A program made the translations under genes and the position numbers. A DNA stretch of 64,000 nucleotides, from positions 1-64,000 of the forward strand of contig JBNLFL010000043.1 of the NCBI GenBank assembly GCA_050305515.1, in the 5' to 3' direction. The first letter of the stretch is position 1. Every line of letters begins with the position of its first letter. The notes beneath the pieces were generated by a model. The model saw nothing but the letters and a program-made list of their open reading frames with translations, did no database searches and was not told where the DNA came from. Source of the stretch: JAFGUB01 sp050305515 (GTDB lineage Bacteria > Campylobacterota > Campylobacteria > Campylobacterales > Sulfurimonadaceae). This document shows positions 24,999 to 33,391 of the stretch, one piece after another.

Positions 24999-25535
24999 AT
25001 GTCCAGAAACCTTCCCATAGCCCAGCTGGGTGCCGACATCATCCGCAGCGTCGCCAAAGCGGTGGATGACGTCAGGGCACCGGAAATTCAGGCCTTCATC
25101 GACGATCTGCTCTTTACATGTAAAGAGGCCCGGGGCATGGGCATTGCCGCACCGCAGGTCTACACCGACAGGCGTATTTTCATCATGGCTTCCGAACCCA
25201 ACGTACGTTATCCCCACGCGCCGAAAATGGAACCGACGGTGATGATCAATCCTCTCATTATCTCCCATGGCGAAACGATGGAAAAAGATTGGGAAGGGTG
25301 TCTGAGTCTGCCGGGAATCCGGGCGCTCGTACCGCGCTATAGTACCTTACATGTAAGCTACACCACGCGGGAGGGCGAAAGGCTGAACACCCGTTTCGAC
25401 GGTTTTCTGGCCCGTGTCTTCCAGCATGAATTCGACCATCTCGACGGTATCGTCTTCATTGACCGGGTGGAGTCTACAAAAGATATCGTCATGGAACGGG
25501 AGTATCGAAGGATAATTACGGCATCGGCACTCTAG
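24999..25535 (+). CDS. def: peptide deformylase
   Basis: 178 residues with the three metal-site motifs: GMGIAAPQ (motif 1), EGCLSLPG (motif 2, Cys metal ligand) and QHEFDHLDG (motif 3, HExxH). It removes the N-formyl group from nascent proteins. The open frame extends upstream into the helicase gene, but AAAAAGGAG directly before the ATG at 24999 fixes the start. Two perfect TTACATGTAA copies lie inside this short gene (25114 and 25347). Confidence 0.92.
   Translation: MSRNLPIAQLGADIIRSVAKAVDDVRAPEIQAFIDDLLFTCKEARGMGIAAPQVYTDRRIFIMASEPNVRYPHAPKMEPTVMINPLIISHGETMEKDWEGCLSLPGIRALVPRYSTLHVSYTTREGERLNTRFDGFLARVFQHEFDHLDGIVFIDRVESTKDIVMEREYRRIITASAL
25114..25123. repeat. iterated palindrome TTACATGTAA
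   Basis: Perfect copy in the deformylase gene, read as F-T-C-K; the symmetry extends to CTCTTTACATGTAAAGAG (25110-25127). Confidence 0.9.
25347..25356. repeat. iterated palindrome TTACATGTAA
   Basis: Second perfect copy in the deformylase gene, read TTA CAT GTA (L-H-V). Confidence 0.9.
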
Positions 25536-25557
25536 GCCGGAATGCCGCGATGATGCA

Positions 25558-25860
25558 TTAGTTCAGCGGTGCTTTGTCAATAAGCGAAAGCGGGACGTTG
25601 ACGTCGAAAAGTTTGGACGCGATCCCTTGCATGCCGAATTTCTCAAGCCGCTCGGTATGTTTTTTCAGATAGCGTCGGGCGTTGGCTTCATCGGCGAAGA
25701 GGTAGATACCCCCGGCCTCTTTCGTCGTGGCGTTTTCCGTCCAGATCTTCCAGATCAGCCCCTCTTCCTTCGCAATGTCTTCGGCCAGCTCTTTAAATGC
25801 CGCGCTCATGTCGCCGCCAAACGGGCCGCGCATCGGAAAATCGATTTGTATCAGTGTCAT
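25558..25860 (-). CDS. YdhR-type monooxygenase-like protein
   Basis: 100 residues matching the YdhR family: small dimeric alpha/beta barrel proteins thought to be cofactor-free monooxygenases. Typical segments are MTLIQIDFPMRGPFGGDM, GLIWKIWTENATTKEAGGIY and LFADEANARRYLKKHTERL. It lies 16 bases after the MarR gene on the same strand, so it is probably a target co-expressed with the regulator, as is common for oxidative or electrophile stress functions. Confidence 0.82.
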   Translation of the reverse strand: MTLIQIDFPMRGPFGGDMSAAFKELAEDIAKEEGLIWKIWTENATTKEAGGIYLFADEANARRYLKKHTERLEKFGMQGIASKLFDVNVPLSLIDKAPLN

Positions 25861-25876
25861 TATTGTTCCTTATTGC

Positions 25877-26314
25877 TTAAATATTCCGGGTTTCGAGATT
25901 GTTATAGACTTTTTGGAGCAACGCCAGCAGCATTGCGCGCTCGTGCTCACTGAAGCCCTCGGTAAGGGCCTCGTTATGCCCTGCGGAAATGGGTGCGATC
26001 TCATCGACAAGCATCCGGGCTTTTTCTGTCGGATAGAGGTTGACAATGCGTCGGTCCGATGCATTCGGCACACGTCTGAGCAGCTCTTTTTGCTCCAGTC
26101 TGTCAATACTGCGCGTAATATTCGGCTGATCTTTATAGGTACTCTCAGAGAGCTCTTTTTGCGTCAGACCGCTTTTTTCCACCACACGAAATATTAACGA
26201 CCACTGCTCGGCAGAGATGTCGTAATGCCTGATGCGCTGATTGAAAGCGGCCTTGGAAAGCAGCGCCGTCTTGTTCAGCACAAAGCCAAGAGAACTGTTC
26301 ATGTCAAATGTCAT
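25877..26314 (-). CDS. MarR-family transcriptional regulator
   Basis: About 145 residues: winged-helix core with EKSGLTQKELSESTYKDQPN (recognition helix region) and ITRSIDRLEQKELLRRVPNA plus the wing DRRIVNLYPTEKARML. MarR dimers usually repress their own operon and are released by small ligands. AAGGAGTGAGT supports the ATG at 26314 rather than the longer frame from 26362. The downstream YdhR gene is the likely regulon member. Confidence 0.86.
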   Translation of the reverse strand: MTFDMNSSLGFVLNKTALLSKAAFNQRIRHYDISAEQWSLIFRVVEKSGLTQKELSESTYKDQPNITRSIDRLEQKELLRRVPNASDRRIVNLYPTEKARMLVDEIAPISAGHNEALTEGFSEHERAMLLALLQKVYNNLETRNI

Positions 26315-26355
26315 ACTCACTCCTTCGGCCGGAATTATAGAGCGATGAAAATTAA

Positions 26356-26367
26356 TTGTCAAGACAA
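26356..26367 (-). promoter_or_regulatory. possible MarR operator
   Basis: TTGTCAAGACAA is a perfect palindrome about 40 bases upstream of the MarR start codon, in an AT-rich promoter-like region. MarR proteins often bind such short palindromes over their own promoter. The assignment rests on position only. Confidence 0.4.
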
Positions 26368-26446
26368 GTATTGTTATGGCAATTATATTTTTGATGGAAC
26401 TTATGAAGCTGCAACAAATAAATCTGTGGAAGTACTTTCGGGGAGA

Positions 26447-26456
26447 TTACATGTAA
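26447..26456. repeat. iterated palindrome TTACATGTAA
   Basis: Perfect copy in the spacer between the MarR promoter region and the end of trpC. Confidence 0.9.
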
Positions 26457-26510
26457 AGAGAAGCGTGCCGGAGCACGTTCATGAAGTTGGTGGCTTCAGT
26501 GCCGAAACGG

Positions 26511-27296
26511 CTAGCCGTTTTTGAGGGTTCGCAGTGCCGTTTCGACATCGTCCTGACGCATTAGCGATTCGCCGACGAGGAAAGCGTCAACACCCGCTTT
26601 GGAGAGCTCTTCAAGCTGGGCGTGTTCGTAGATGCCGCTCTCGGCCACAATGATCTTTCCGTTAGGAATGAGCGGAATCAGATCGAACGAGAGGCGCATG
26701 TTCATCTCGAACGTCTGGAGGTTGCGGTGGTTGATACCGATGATATCGGCGCCTGCCATAATCGCCTTGGTGAGTTCCGATTTGTCGTGAATCTCGACCA
26801 GCGCTTCCATTCCCAGATGGCGCGTGTACTCCAGCAGCTCTTTAAGCTCTTTGGTCGAGAGCGCCGCGGCGATGAGCAGGATGAAATCGGCACCGTACAC
26901 CAGCGCCTCAAGAATCTGGTACTTGCTGACTATAAAATCCTTGCGAAGCAGCGGAATGCTCACATAGCGGCGGATGCCCGCGAGGTATTCCAGATCACCC
27001 TGAAAGAAGTGCGGTTCGGTCAGTACCGAGATGGCATTGGCACCGCCGCGTTCATACGCCTGCGCAATCTCAAGCGGGTCGAAATCTTCGCGGATCACCC
27101 CTTTGGAAGGGCTGGCTTTTTTTACCTCGCTGATAATACGGTACGGCTCTTCCTCGGTCGCCTTGAGAAAGGGAATCACATCACGCGGCGCTCTGGCGTT
27201 GAATGCGAGCGAACGGCCCAGCCACTCCATGGTGAACTCTTTTTCGCGTTTGGCAAGATCCTCTTTCGTTTTTTTGATGATGTCATCAAGTATCAC
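26511..27296 (-). CDS. trpC: indole-3-glycerol phosphate synthase
   Basis: 261 residues of the TrpC (beta/alpha)8 barrel, which closes CdRP to indole-3-glycerol phosphate in tryptophan synthesis. Signatures are IISEVKKASPSKGVIREDFD (Glu/Lys of strands 1-2), ISVLTEPHFFQGDLEYL, LLRKDFIVSKYQILEA, IGINHRNLQTFEMN and IVAESGIY. It starts with GTG that overlaps the stop of the TPR lipoprotein gene (GTGA), so expression is coupled to it. No other trp genes are nearby. Confidence 0.93.
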   Translation of the reverse strand: MILDDIIKKTKEDLAKREKEFTMEWLGRSLAFNARAPRDVIPFLKATEEEPYRIISEVKKASPSKGVIREDFDPLEIAQAYERGGANAISVLTEPHFFQGDLEYLAGIRRYVSIPLLRKDFIVSKYQILEALVYGADFILLIAAALSTKELKELLEYTRHLGMEALVEIHDKSELTKAIMAGADIIGINHRNLQTFEMNMRLSFDLIPLIPNGKIIVAESGIYEHAQLEELSKAGVDAFLVGESLMRQDDVETALRTLKNG

Positions 27297-28585
27297 TTTG
27301 AGTGCTCCTTCTTGGAATTGTTTTTCAGACAGGCATCGATGGCATCAAGATGTGCCTTGACTTCGATGTCTTCCTTTCCGATCTTTTCGACAACCTTTTC
27401 CATGAGTTTTTTCGCCTTGACACACTCATGAAGGCGGTAATGGCCCCATGCCAGAGAATCGAGATAAAAGGCGGAGTCCGGTTCCGCTTCGAGCGCGCGT
27501 TTGACATAACCCATGCCCTCTTTCACATCCAGATCGTGATCGATCATCAGATAGCCCAGATAGTTCAGATAGAGCGGCGTGGGCATTTGCGTCACTACCA
27601 GCTTCAGATCTTTCATCACCTGCTGGAGCATCGGCGCATCCTGCTTGTCAGACGCACCTTCATAGGTAAAGATGGCGCTCTGCCCCAGATAGGCGACCTC
27701 CCCTTCACGATCATACAGTTTGCGTGCGAGTTTCGCCGCTTTGGGATAATTCTTCTGGTTGATGTAGAGCTGGAGCAACACCGGATCGTTGATGGGATGC
27801 GCTTCAAGAAATTCGAGCAGATGCGGAAAATCTTTCTGGTAGCTGTATATCTTGACAATGGCGTCTCCCACTACGGGATCGGGATCGACCTCGTAAAGAC
27901 GCTTGTAAGTGGTGAGCATCCCTTCGATATTGTTCTGCTGGGAGTAAAAACCGGCCAGACGTCCGCAGACGGTTTTGGAGCAGCCATGCAGGCGGCTGTG
28001 CGATTCCAGATAGGCAATGGCATCGGCCTGACGTCCGAGATTCAGATAGAGAATGACCGACATCTGATCGAGGATGGCCTCGTCATAATTGATGGTGTAG
28101 GCGCGTTCAAGGTATTTAATGGCGGTGTCGTAGTGCTGCTGTTTGATGTAAATGTCGCTCACCAGCAGGTAATCCTCACTGGCTTTGGTGCGTTCTACAA
28201 GGGAGAGCGCCTTGACTTTGGCTTCGTCGTAGCGCTCAAGTGCCATCAGCGCGAGGATCTCGAAACGGTGTGCGATGGTATCGCGGGGTTCCGCATTCGC
28301 GTAGGCGCTGCTGTGGCTTAAGAGCCCCTGATAATCTCTTGCGGCGGAGTAGCTGGCGAGTTCGCGCGACTTGTACTCCTCTTTTTTCGCATAGTGATAG
28401 AGCAGTTCATAAAATCCTGCCGCAGCCAGATACTGCTGCTGCTCTTCGGCCAGCAACGCATACATGATGTAAGTATCTTCTTCGTCAAAAGCCTTTTCGG
28501 CCGTTTGCGTGTTGTACGTCGGCTGCGTCATCGAACATCCGGCAAACAGCAGTAAAAAGAATACGGCGATAACGGATTTAATCAC
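27293..28585 (-). CDS. TPR-repeat lipoprotein
   Basis: 430 residues. GGGAG lies six bases before a GTG at 28585, which opens with the lipoprotein signal IKSVIAVFFLLLFAGC (lipobox FAGC). The longer open frame would add about 80 residues that overlap the neighbouring gene. The mature part is a chain of TPR-like helix pairs (for example DYLLVSDIYIKQQHYDTAIK and YLERAYTINYDEAILDQMSV). TPR lipoproteins are scaffolds in envelope assembly. The start overlaps the end of the YkgJ gene, and the stop overlaps trpC. Confidence 0.82.
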   Translation of the reverse strand: MIKSVIAVFFLLLFAGCSMTQPTYNTQTAEKAFDEEDTYIMYALLAEEQQQYLAAAGFYELLYHYAKKEEYKSRELASYSAARDYQGLLSHSSAYANAEPRDTIAHRFEILALMALERYDEAKVKALSLVERTKASEDYLLVSDIYIKQQHYDTAIKYLERAYTINYDEAILDQMSVILYLNLGRQADAIAYLESHSRLHGCSKTVCGRLAGFYSQQNNIEGMLTTYKRLYEVDPDPVVGDAIVKIYSYQKDFPHLLEFLEAHPINDPVLLQLYINQKNYPKAAKLARKLYDREGEVAYLGQSAIFTYEGASDKQDAPMLQQVMKDLKLVVTQMPTPLYLNYLGYLMIDHDLDVKEGMGYVKRALEAEPDSAFYLDSLAWGHYRLHECVKAKKLMEKVVEKIGKEDIEVKAHLDAIDACLKNNSKKEHSK

Positions 28586-28958
28586 GGCGTACTCCCGGAC
28601 ACTCATGCTGCAATTCTTCGATATGTGTCTTGAAATACTCCCAAAAGGGAAAGGTGCGGCACTGCTGCGGACGCGCCTGGTAGATGCCGCAGCCGTTGGC
28701 ATCGCGGTCAAAAAAAATACAGTCATGCGAGGTGCCCACACGTTTCTCCCTGAGTGAAAACTTGTAGCCGCGTTTGATGAGATACCGCTCGTAAAACGTG
28801 ACAATGTCACATTCAAGCAACGTGGCAATCTGCTTCACTTCCGCGGCCGAAACAAAAATATTGCCGCTCTCTCCGGTGCAGCAGCGCCCTTGGCATGTCG
28901 CGCACGCAGAGGGGTCAAAAGCGTAAGAGAAACCGTCTTGCCGGATTAGATGTGACAT
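28578..28958 (-). CDS. YkgJ-family cysteine cluster protein
   Basis: 126 residues of the YkgJ/CxxCxxCC zinc- or iron-binding family. The cysteines are in ACATCQGRCC near the N-terminus, then DCIFF, GCGIYQARPQQCRTFPFW and ECPG. Family function is unproven; members are proposed metalloproteins. It overlaps the tRNA methyltransferase gene by 13 bases upstream and the lipoprotein start downstream, in a four-gene chain that ends with trpC. Confidence 0.85.
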   Translation of the reverse strand: MSHLIRQDGFSYAFDPSACATCQGRCCTGESGNIFVSAAEVKQIATLLECDIVTFYERYLIKRGYKFSLREKRVGTSHDCIFFDRDANGCGIYQARPQQCRTFPFWEYFKTHIEELQHECPGVRRD

Positions 28959-29641
28959 TTTATACTGTGTGTCCTTGCACGCTTATAGAGTTCACGGGCC
29001 TCATCGGAAAACGCATCTTCGTCAAAGGCGTAAAAGGGAGGCCAGACTCTGGCCAGCGATTTTGAGTTCTTGCGCGCATGTATCATCACCAGCGATGCGT
29101 TGCGCTCTCGTTTGGAATGGACGAATTGTACATCAACCACTCTTAATTTGGCACGTTCAAGGGCCGCGCACAGGAGTGAAAACTGCTGCGGGTCGTAACA
29201 GAAAACAAAATGCCCCTGCGGCCGGAGAAGACGGCTTACATGTAAAATAAAAGGCTCCAGCGGCAGCGAAACGTTGGAGCGTGCCGTCGCGATCATCGCA
29301 TTGTCGCTGCGCGAAGCGCCCTCGTGGTAGAACGGCGGGTTTGAGACAATGTAGTCAAAACCCTGATCGTCATGCAGGTCAAGGAAGCTGCCTTCATGCA
29401 TCCGGTAGGCGATCTTGTTGACCTCGGCGTTTTTGGTAGCGAGCGCAATGAATTCGCGCTGCGGTTCGACCGCTTCAAGAGAGACACCCGGATGGTCACG
29501 CGCCACCAGAAGCCCTACAACACCGCTGCCGGCACCAACATCAAGCATGCGCCCGCGCGGACTGAAGCGGCTGATGAAGCCGTAAAGAAAGATCGAATCG
29601 CTGTTGTAGCAATACCCCTCGATGGGCTGGTAAAGCTGCAT
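28946..29641 (-). CDS. TrmN6-like tRNA1(Val) adenine-N6 methyltransferase
   Basis: 231 residues: SAM-binding Rossmann domain with MLDVGAGSGVVGLLVARDHP (motif I), an acidic loop (LEAVEPQ) and the N6-adenine methylase motif IVSNPPFYHEGASR. The N-terminus QLYQPIEGYCYNSDSIFLYG matches TrmN6/YfiC, which methylates A37 of tRNA1(Val). AAGGG before the ATG at 29641 is preferred to the GTG six bases earlier. One palindrome copy lies inside (29236) and one abuts the ribosome-binding site (29650). Confidence 0.85.
   Translation of the reverse strand: MQLYQPIEGYCYNSDSIFLYGFISRFSPRGRMLDVGAGSGVVGLLVARDHPGVSLEAVEPQREFIALATKNAEVNKIAYRMHEGSFLDLHDDQGFDYIVSNPPFYHEGASRSDNAMIATARSNVSLPLEPFILHVSRLLRPQGHFVFCYDPQQFSLLCAALERAKLRVVDVQFVHSKRERNASLVMIHARKNSKSLARVWPPFYAFDEDAFSDEARELYKRARTHSIKCHI
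29236..29245. repeat. iterated palindrome TTACATGTAA
   Basis: Perfect copy inside the tRNA methyltransferase gene, read on the minus strand as L-H-V. Confidence 0.9.
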
Positions 29642-29649
29642 TTTCACCC

Positions 29650-29659
29650 TTACATGTAA
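29650..29659. repeat. iterated palindrome TTACATGTAA
   Basis: Perfect copy overlapping the AAGGG ribosome-binding region of the tRNA methyltransferase gene on the minus strand. Confidence 0.9.
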
Positions 29660-29679
29660 TAATCATGCGATTATACCTT

Positions 29680-29950
29680 AGAAGCGATCTGAGAAACAGA
29701 ATAACATTTTAGAGTGAAGAGAAGGTTTTAAGTGCAAGGCCAAGCGGTGCAGGCGATGCTGAAGCATCGTCGAGCCGCTTCAACGCAGCAATTGAAATCT
29801 TCTCTTTACTCCCGAAGGGCCCAACAAAAAGCATTCATCTACGGCGTTGCACTTCCTCAACTTGCCTTTAGGCAAGCCAGCGTCAGAGCGCCTTGTAGCT
29901 AAACGCTTCTTGTTGGGCTAAAATATTACTCTGTTTCACAGATCGCTTCT
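29680..29950. repeat. 271-base MITE-like element with nested inverted repeats
   Basis: The ends 29680-29712 and 29918-29950 are inverted repeats matching at about 30 of 33 positions (AGAAGCGATCTG...). Inside are two further stems: AGTGAAGAGAAG pairs with CTTCTCTTTACT, with an inner CGATGCT-GA-AGCATCG hairpin; and GCCCAACAA pairs with TTGTTGGGC, with an inner CTTGCC-TTTA-GGCAAG hairpin. The whole folds as a three-way junction. No protein is encoded. It fills the gap between trmN6-like and kdsB genes and could be a miniature transposable or REP-like element, or a structured RNA. Confidence 0.7.
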
Positions 29951-29970
29951 TACCCATAAAGGCTTCTTTC

Positions 29971-30693
29971 ATGATCATTATTCCCGCACGTCTCGCGTCA
30001 ACCCGTTTTCCTCAAAAAGTGCTTGCCGATATCGGCGGAGTACCGATGGTGGTGCGTACCGCCAAAGCGGTCGCACATCTTGATCGGGTCGTTGTCGCCG
30101 CTGATGACGAGCTGATTATCGCTACATGTAAAGCGCACGGCGTCGAGGCGATGCTCACCTCCACTACCCACAAAAGCGGTACCGACCGCATCAACGAGTG
30201 CGCGCAGATTCTGAATGTGCCTGACGACGAGCTTATCATCAACGTTCAGGCAGATGAGCCTTTTATTGAAAGCACGGTACTCACCGGCCTTATAGAGCGG
30301 CTGGAGTCTCTGAAAAGCCAAGACGCCCCCTTTGTCATGGGAAGCTGCTACAACGCTATCAATGCCGAAGCCGCGCAGGATGCCAATCTGGTCAAAGTGG
30401 TGCTTGACTCAGAACACAATGCCATCTACTTTTCACGATCCATGATTCCCTTCAACCGCAGCGGTGAAGCCACCTATTTCGGACATATAGGCATTTACGG
30501 ATTTACCAAAAAAAGTTTGCAGGAGTTCTGCGCGCTTGATGACGCGCCCATTGAAGACATTGAAAAGCTCGAACAGCTCCGCGCCATTTATCACGGCAAA
30601 AAAATATCGATGGTCAAAGTGACGAGTACCGGTTTCGGGATTGACACGCCGGAAGATCTGGCGCGTGCGAAGGAGATTTATCAGATAAAGTAG
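29971..30693 (+). CDS. kdsB: 3-deoxy-manno-octulosonate cytidylyltransferase
   Basis: 240 residues of KdsB, which makes CMP-Kdo from CTP and Kdo for lipid A-core assembly. Signatures are IIPARLASTRFPQKVLADI (nucleotide-binding loop), SGTDRINECAQ, INVQADEPFI, IYFSRSMIPFNR and HIGIYGFTKKSL. The last 22 codons are repeated in diverged form at 41028-41093, on the far side of the AT-rich cluster. A near-palindrome copy (CTACATGTAA) is at 30122. Confidence 0.94.
   Translation: MIIIPARLASTRFPQKVLADIGGVPMVVRTAKAVAHLDRVVVAADDELIIATCKAHGVEAMLTSTTHKSGTDRINECAQILNVPDDELIINVQADEPFIESTVLTGLIERLESLKSQDAPFVMGSCYNAINAEAAQDANLVKVVLDSEHNAIYFSRSMIPFNRSGEATYFGHIGIYGFTKKSLQEFCALDDAPIEDIEKLEQLRAIYHGKKISMVKVTSTGFGIDTPEDLARAKEIYQIK
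30628..30693 (+). repeat. left copy of kdsB 3'-end direct repeat
   Basis: These 66 bases, the end of kdsB, match 41028-41093 over the same length; the first 55 bases differ at about five positions. The two copies bracket the 10 kb AT-rich cluster and start exactly 10,400 bases apart. Confidence 0.85.
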
Positions 30694-30759
30694 AGTTTTG
30701 CACTCAGAACTCTATTACTATAGAAAGTGCTTCCTGTATGATCTTTGCTTTATTAAATA

Positions 30760-31788
30760 CTAAAACAATATCCAGATTCCTGTATTTAATGCGTTGGAGC
30801 GTTTTTCCGAAACCACGACATTAGGTTCCGGCATCAATTCAATCGGTTGCTGCATATATTTTAAAAACATATCGCCTATAACTGGTTTGAAATGGTTTCT
30901 GTCATACCAGAACTCTTCATTGTAAAGAGTTCTGTTAAAATCTGGAGAAAGTTGGATAAAATCAGTATAACTTATAAAATCCATAAATTTAAATTTATCC
31001 CTGATATTACTGATTTGATTTCTTAGTTTTTCACTATTTAGTGGAGAAAAAGTAAAATCAACTAAATCCTTGTGATACGGAAGTACAACGAAGCGTATAT
31101 TTACATTTTTAAATTTTTTACCCTCTTTTGCAATATCATTGAGTAGACCTGCAAAATGATTTACAGAAAAGTTTGATAAGCGCTGTTTGAATACTTTTTT
31201 ATAATATTCTTCATGTTCATAACTAAAACTCTGGTCAAATATACAGTTGCAATTAGGATAAACATACGATTCATCTGTCTGAAAATAATCAAAAAGAGTA
31301 TTTACTGAAACAAGGATAGAATTTAAACTCAAACTTGCTTCAAAAAAATTTGGCTTTTTTACAAACTCCATCTGTTCGGCAGTAGAACCTATCCATAACA
31401 CTTCTATGAATATTGTCTTGACACTCTCTTTTTTTAATACTTCTTTTAACAATATTTTTGTTTCGTTTAAAGACATACCTGGTTTAGGAATTTTTAATAT
31501 ATGCGGCTTATTACATGTATCGAATCCTCTTAAGACTCTTGAACTTCCAATAATCACCGTATCGGCTTCTGTAGTTTCAATATCACGTAATAATTTATAC
31601 ATAATAATATCTTTACTTGGTAACTTAAATAATTTAAAAGATGTAAAGTTACCGTCATTCAATATGCCTGAATTAAAGTAGTGGTAAGGATTTATCAGAT
31701 AATTTAGAGTAATAATTGCCGATAGCATAATTACGATAGTTGCGAATAGATTGATTATATATTTAAATTGTTTATAAAAATCAACCAT
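30760..31788 (-). CDS. SGNH/AlgJ-DltD-like membrane-anchored partner of MBOAT
   Basis: 342 residues with one N-terminal membrane segment (NLFATIVIMLSAIITLNYLI) and a periplasmic part. VIIGSSRVLRGFD looks like the GxSxx nucleophile block of SGNH/DltD-like proteins and YDRNHFKPVIGDMFLKYM like the catalytic DxxH block. Such proteins work with MBOAT acyltransferases (AlgJ/AlgX, PatB, DltD) in moving acyl groups to glycans outside the cell. It overlaps the MBOAT gene by eight bases and is the last gene of the cluster. Very AT-rich. Confidence 0.7.
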   Translation of the reverse strand: MVDFYKQFKYIINLFATIVIMLSAIITLNYLINPYHYFNSGILNDGNFTSFKLFKLPSKDIIMYKLLRDIETTEADTVIIGSSRVLRGFDTCNKPHILKIPKPGMSLNETKILLKEVLKKESVKTIFIEVLWIGSTAEQMEFVKKPNFFEASLSLNSILVSVNTLFDYFQTDESYVYPNCNCIFDQSFSYEHEEYYKKVFKQRLSNFSVNHFAGLLNDIAKEGKKFKNVNIRFVVLPYHKDLVDFTFSPLNSEKLRNQISNIRDKFKFMDFISYTDFIQLSPDFNRTLYNEEFWYDRNHFKPVIGDMFLKYMQQPIELMPEPNVVVSEKRSNALNTGIWILF

Positions 31789-33349
31789 ATATAAAACCTG
31801 AGTTATTTGTAAAAAATAGCAAACTTATACAAAACAGTACCCCTAAAAAGATTGAATTAGCAGTTGTACTACTCCATTTAATATCGTAAATAATAAACTT
31901 ATCTGATTTGATCAGGTTAAACATATTCATCGTATTAGGCATGGCAAATACAAAAAAAGTCACAATGAACAAATGTAATGAAATATAACTCTCTGAAATA
32001 ATAGGAGCTGCAATAGGCAAAGCTCCAAAGTATTTACTATTAGGAAATGCCCCATTAAAGCTAACACCATAGTCAGTTAAAAAAGAAATATAAGTTTCCA
32101 AAATTTTAGGTAAACTGATATAGAACTCCCTGTAATTATCAATAAAAAAGTTGAAAAAATTCAAATCACTCGGAGCCCTGAAAGCTACCGAAGTTAAAAT
32201 AATTATGAATAATAAAAATACTCTGGAAAAAATTTTTCCTAATCCAATAAATTTTAAAGAAAAAGGTAAATTAACATATTTTTTCAACAATTCTTGACTT
32301 ACCAAAATTAAAGCACCAAAAATACTATAATAGATAGCATCCTGTGTTGGTGCATGCCATACCCCAGTAATAAAAAAAGTTGAAAATACAGCAGCACTCC
32401 AAGCAATAATTACTCTTGTTTCCATCTTAGTATTTGGAAGTTTTTTTAATACCATAAAGACCGGTTGAAATACATATTCTCTTACATAAGCCATAAAACT
32501 CATATGCCAAGAGTTGATATAATCCATAGGACCTATTGCTTTAAGAGGAGAATTAAAATTTACAGGAAGTAAGATTCCAAAACACAAAGCCATTCCAATT
32601 GCCATATCACTATAGGCTGAAAATTCAAAATAAAACTGTAAAACGCTGCCCCATGCAATATAAGACAACTCAATAACTGAAAAAGTAATCTTATGTCCAA
32701 AACTTTGTTCAACGCGATAAAATGCACTAATCCACTCTCCAATGGGATCTGCCAAAAGTACTTTTTTTGAAAAACCAATAATAAATAAACTAATTCCCAT
32801 ATTAATTTTATCAATAGCTATATTGTTGTGCTCTATATCATTAAATTGTGGAACAATATTTCTGTAAGGTGTTAAAGGACCAGATGGAAGATATATAAAT
32901 AAAAAAGAAAATAATAGATATTTCTTTAAAGTAGGTTTTTCGCTATTTTGTTTGGTCGCATCAAAAAGTGCCGTAATTTGCTGTAAAGAGTAAAATGCAA
33001 GTCCCAATGGCATAGCAAATGATAGAACAGTTTCTGTTTCTAAGTGATACATAGAGGAAATATCCAAGAGTGAATATTTAAAGATAATCAATGGTAATAA
33101 ACTTAAAACAATGCCCAGTGATCTAAGAATAGTTTTGTTAAACCCGGCAAGCATCAAGTGTATTAATGTAAAGTTTATTATTGATAAAGTAAACAAAATT
33201 GCCAGTGACAAAATGTCTATATAAAATAAAAATGCAATGGAACTAAATAGCAACACATAGTTAGAAGTTTTTGTAGAAAAGTTTCTAATAATGTAAAATA
33301 GTATTAAAATGGCTGGAAATAGAAAAAAATAATATTCAGAAAAACTCAT
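31781..33349 (-). CDS. MBOAT-family O-acyltransferase (AlgI/DltB-like)
   Basis: 522 residues with about ten or more membrane segments. The MBOAT core is visible as FFEFSAYSDMAIGMALCFGI, then NSWHMSFMAYVREYVFQPV and FFITGVWHAPTQD, which carries the conserved membrane-embedded His. AlgI and DltB pass acyl groups across the inner membrane to extracellular polymers. Here the only acyl source in the operon is the ligase and carrier protein, so the group is probably taken from acyl-ACP, as DltB takes D-Ala from DltC. A 42-base gap separates it from the carbamoyltransferase gene. Confidence 0.88.
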   Translation of the reverse strand: MSFSEYYFFLFPAILILFYIIRNFSTKTSNYVLLFSSIAFLFYIDILSLAILFTLSIINFTLIHLMLAGFNKTILRSLGIVLSLLPLIIFKYSLLDISSMYHLETETVLSFAMPLGLAFYSLQQITALFDATKQNSEKPTLKKYLLFSFLFIYLPSGPLTPYRNIVPQFNDIEHNNIAIDKINMGISLFIIGFSKKVLLADPIGEWISAFYRVEQSFGHKITFSVIELSYIAWGSVLQFYFEFSAYSDMAIGMALCFGILLPVNFNSPLKAIGPMDYINSWHMSFMAYVREYVFQPVFMVLKKLPNTKMETRVIIAWSAAVFSTFFITGVWHAPTQDAIYYSIFGALILVSQELLKKYVNLPFSLKFIGLGKIFSRVFLLFIIILTSVAFRAPSDLNFFNFFIDNYREFYISLPKILETYISFLTDYGVSFNGAFPNSKYFGALPIAAPIISESYISLHLFIVTFFVFAMPNTMNMFNLIKSDKFIIYDIKWSSTTANSIFLGVLFCISLLFFTNNSGFIYG

Positions 33350-33391
33350 GCGTATATTTTTGTAATATCTTTCATCTTCTCTTGCTGCGAA

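Noticed and set aside
26380..26460. Short plus-strand reading frame after the MarR promoter
   Set aside because: It would be about 20 codons, lacks a ribosome-binding site and ends within the iterated palindrome.
27293..28828. Longer N-terminus for the TPR lipoprotein
   Set aside because: The extra residues overlap the YkgJ gene fully and would bury the lipoprotein signal; a GTG with GGGAG at the right distance lies at 28585.
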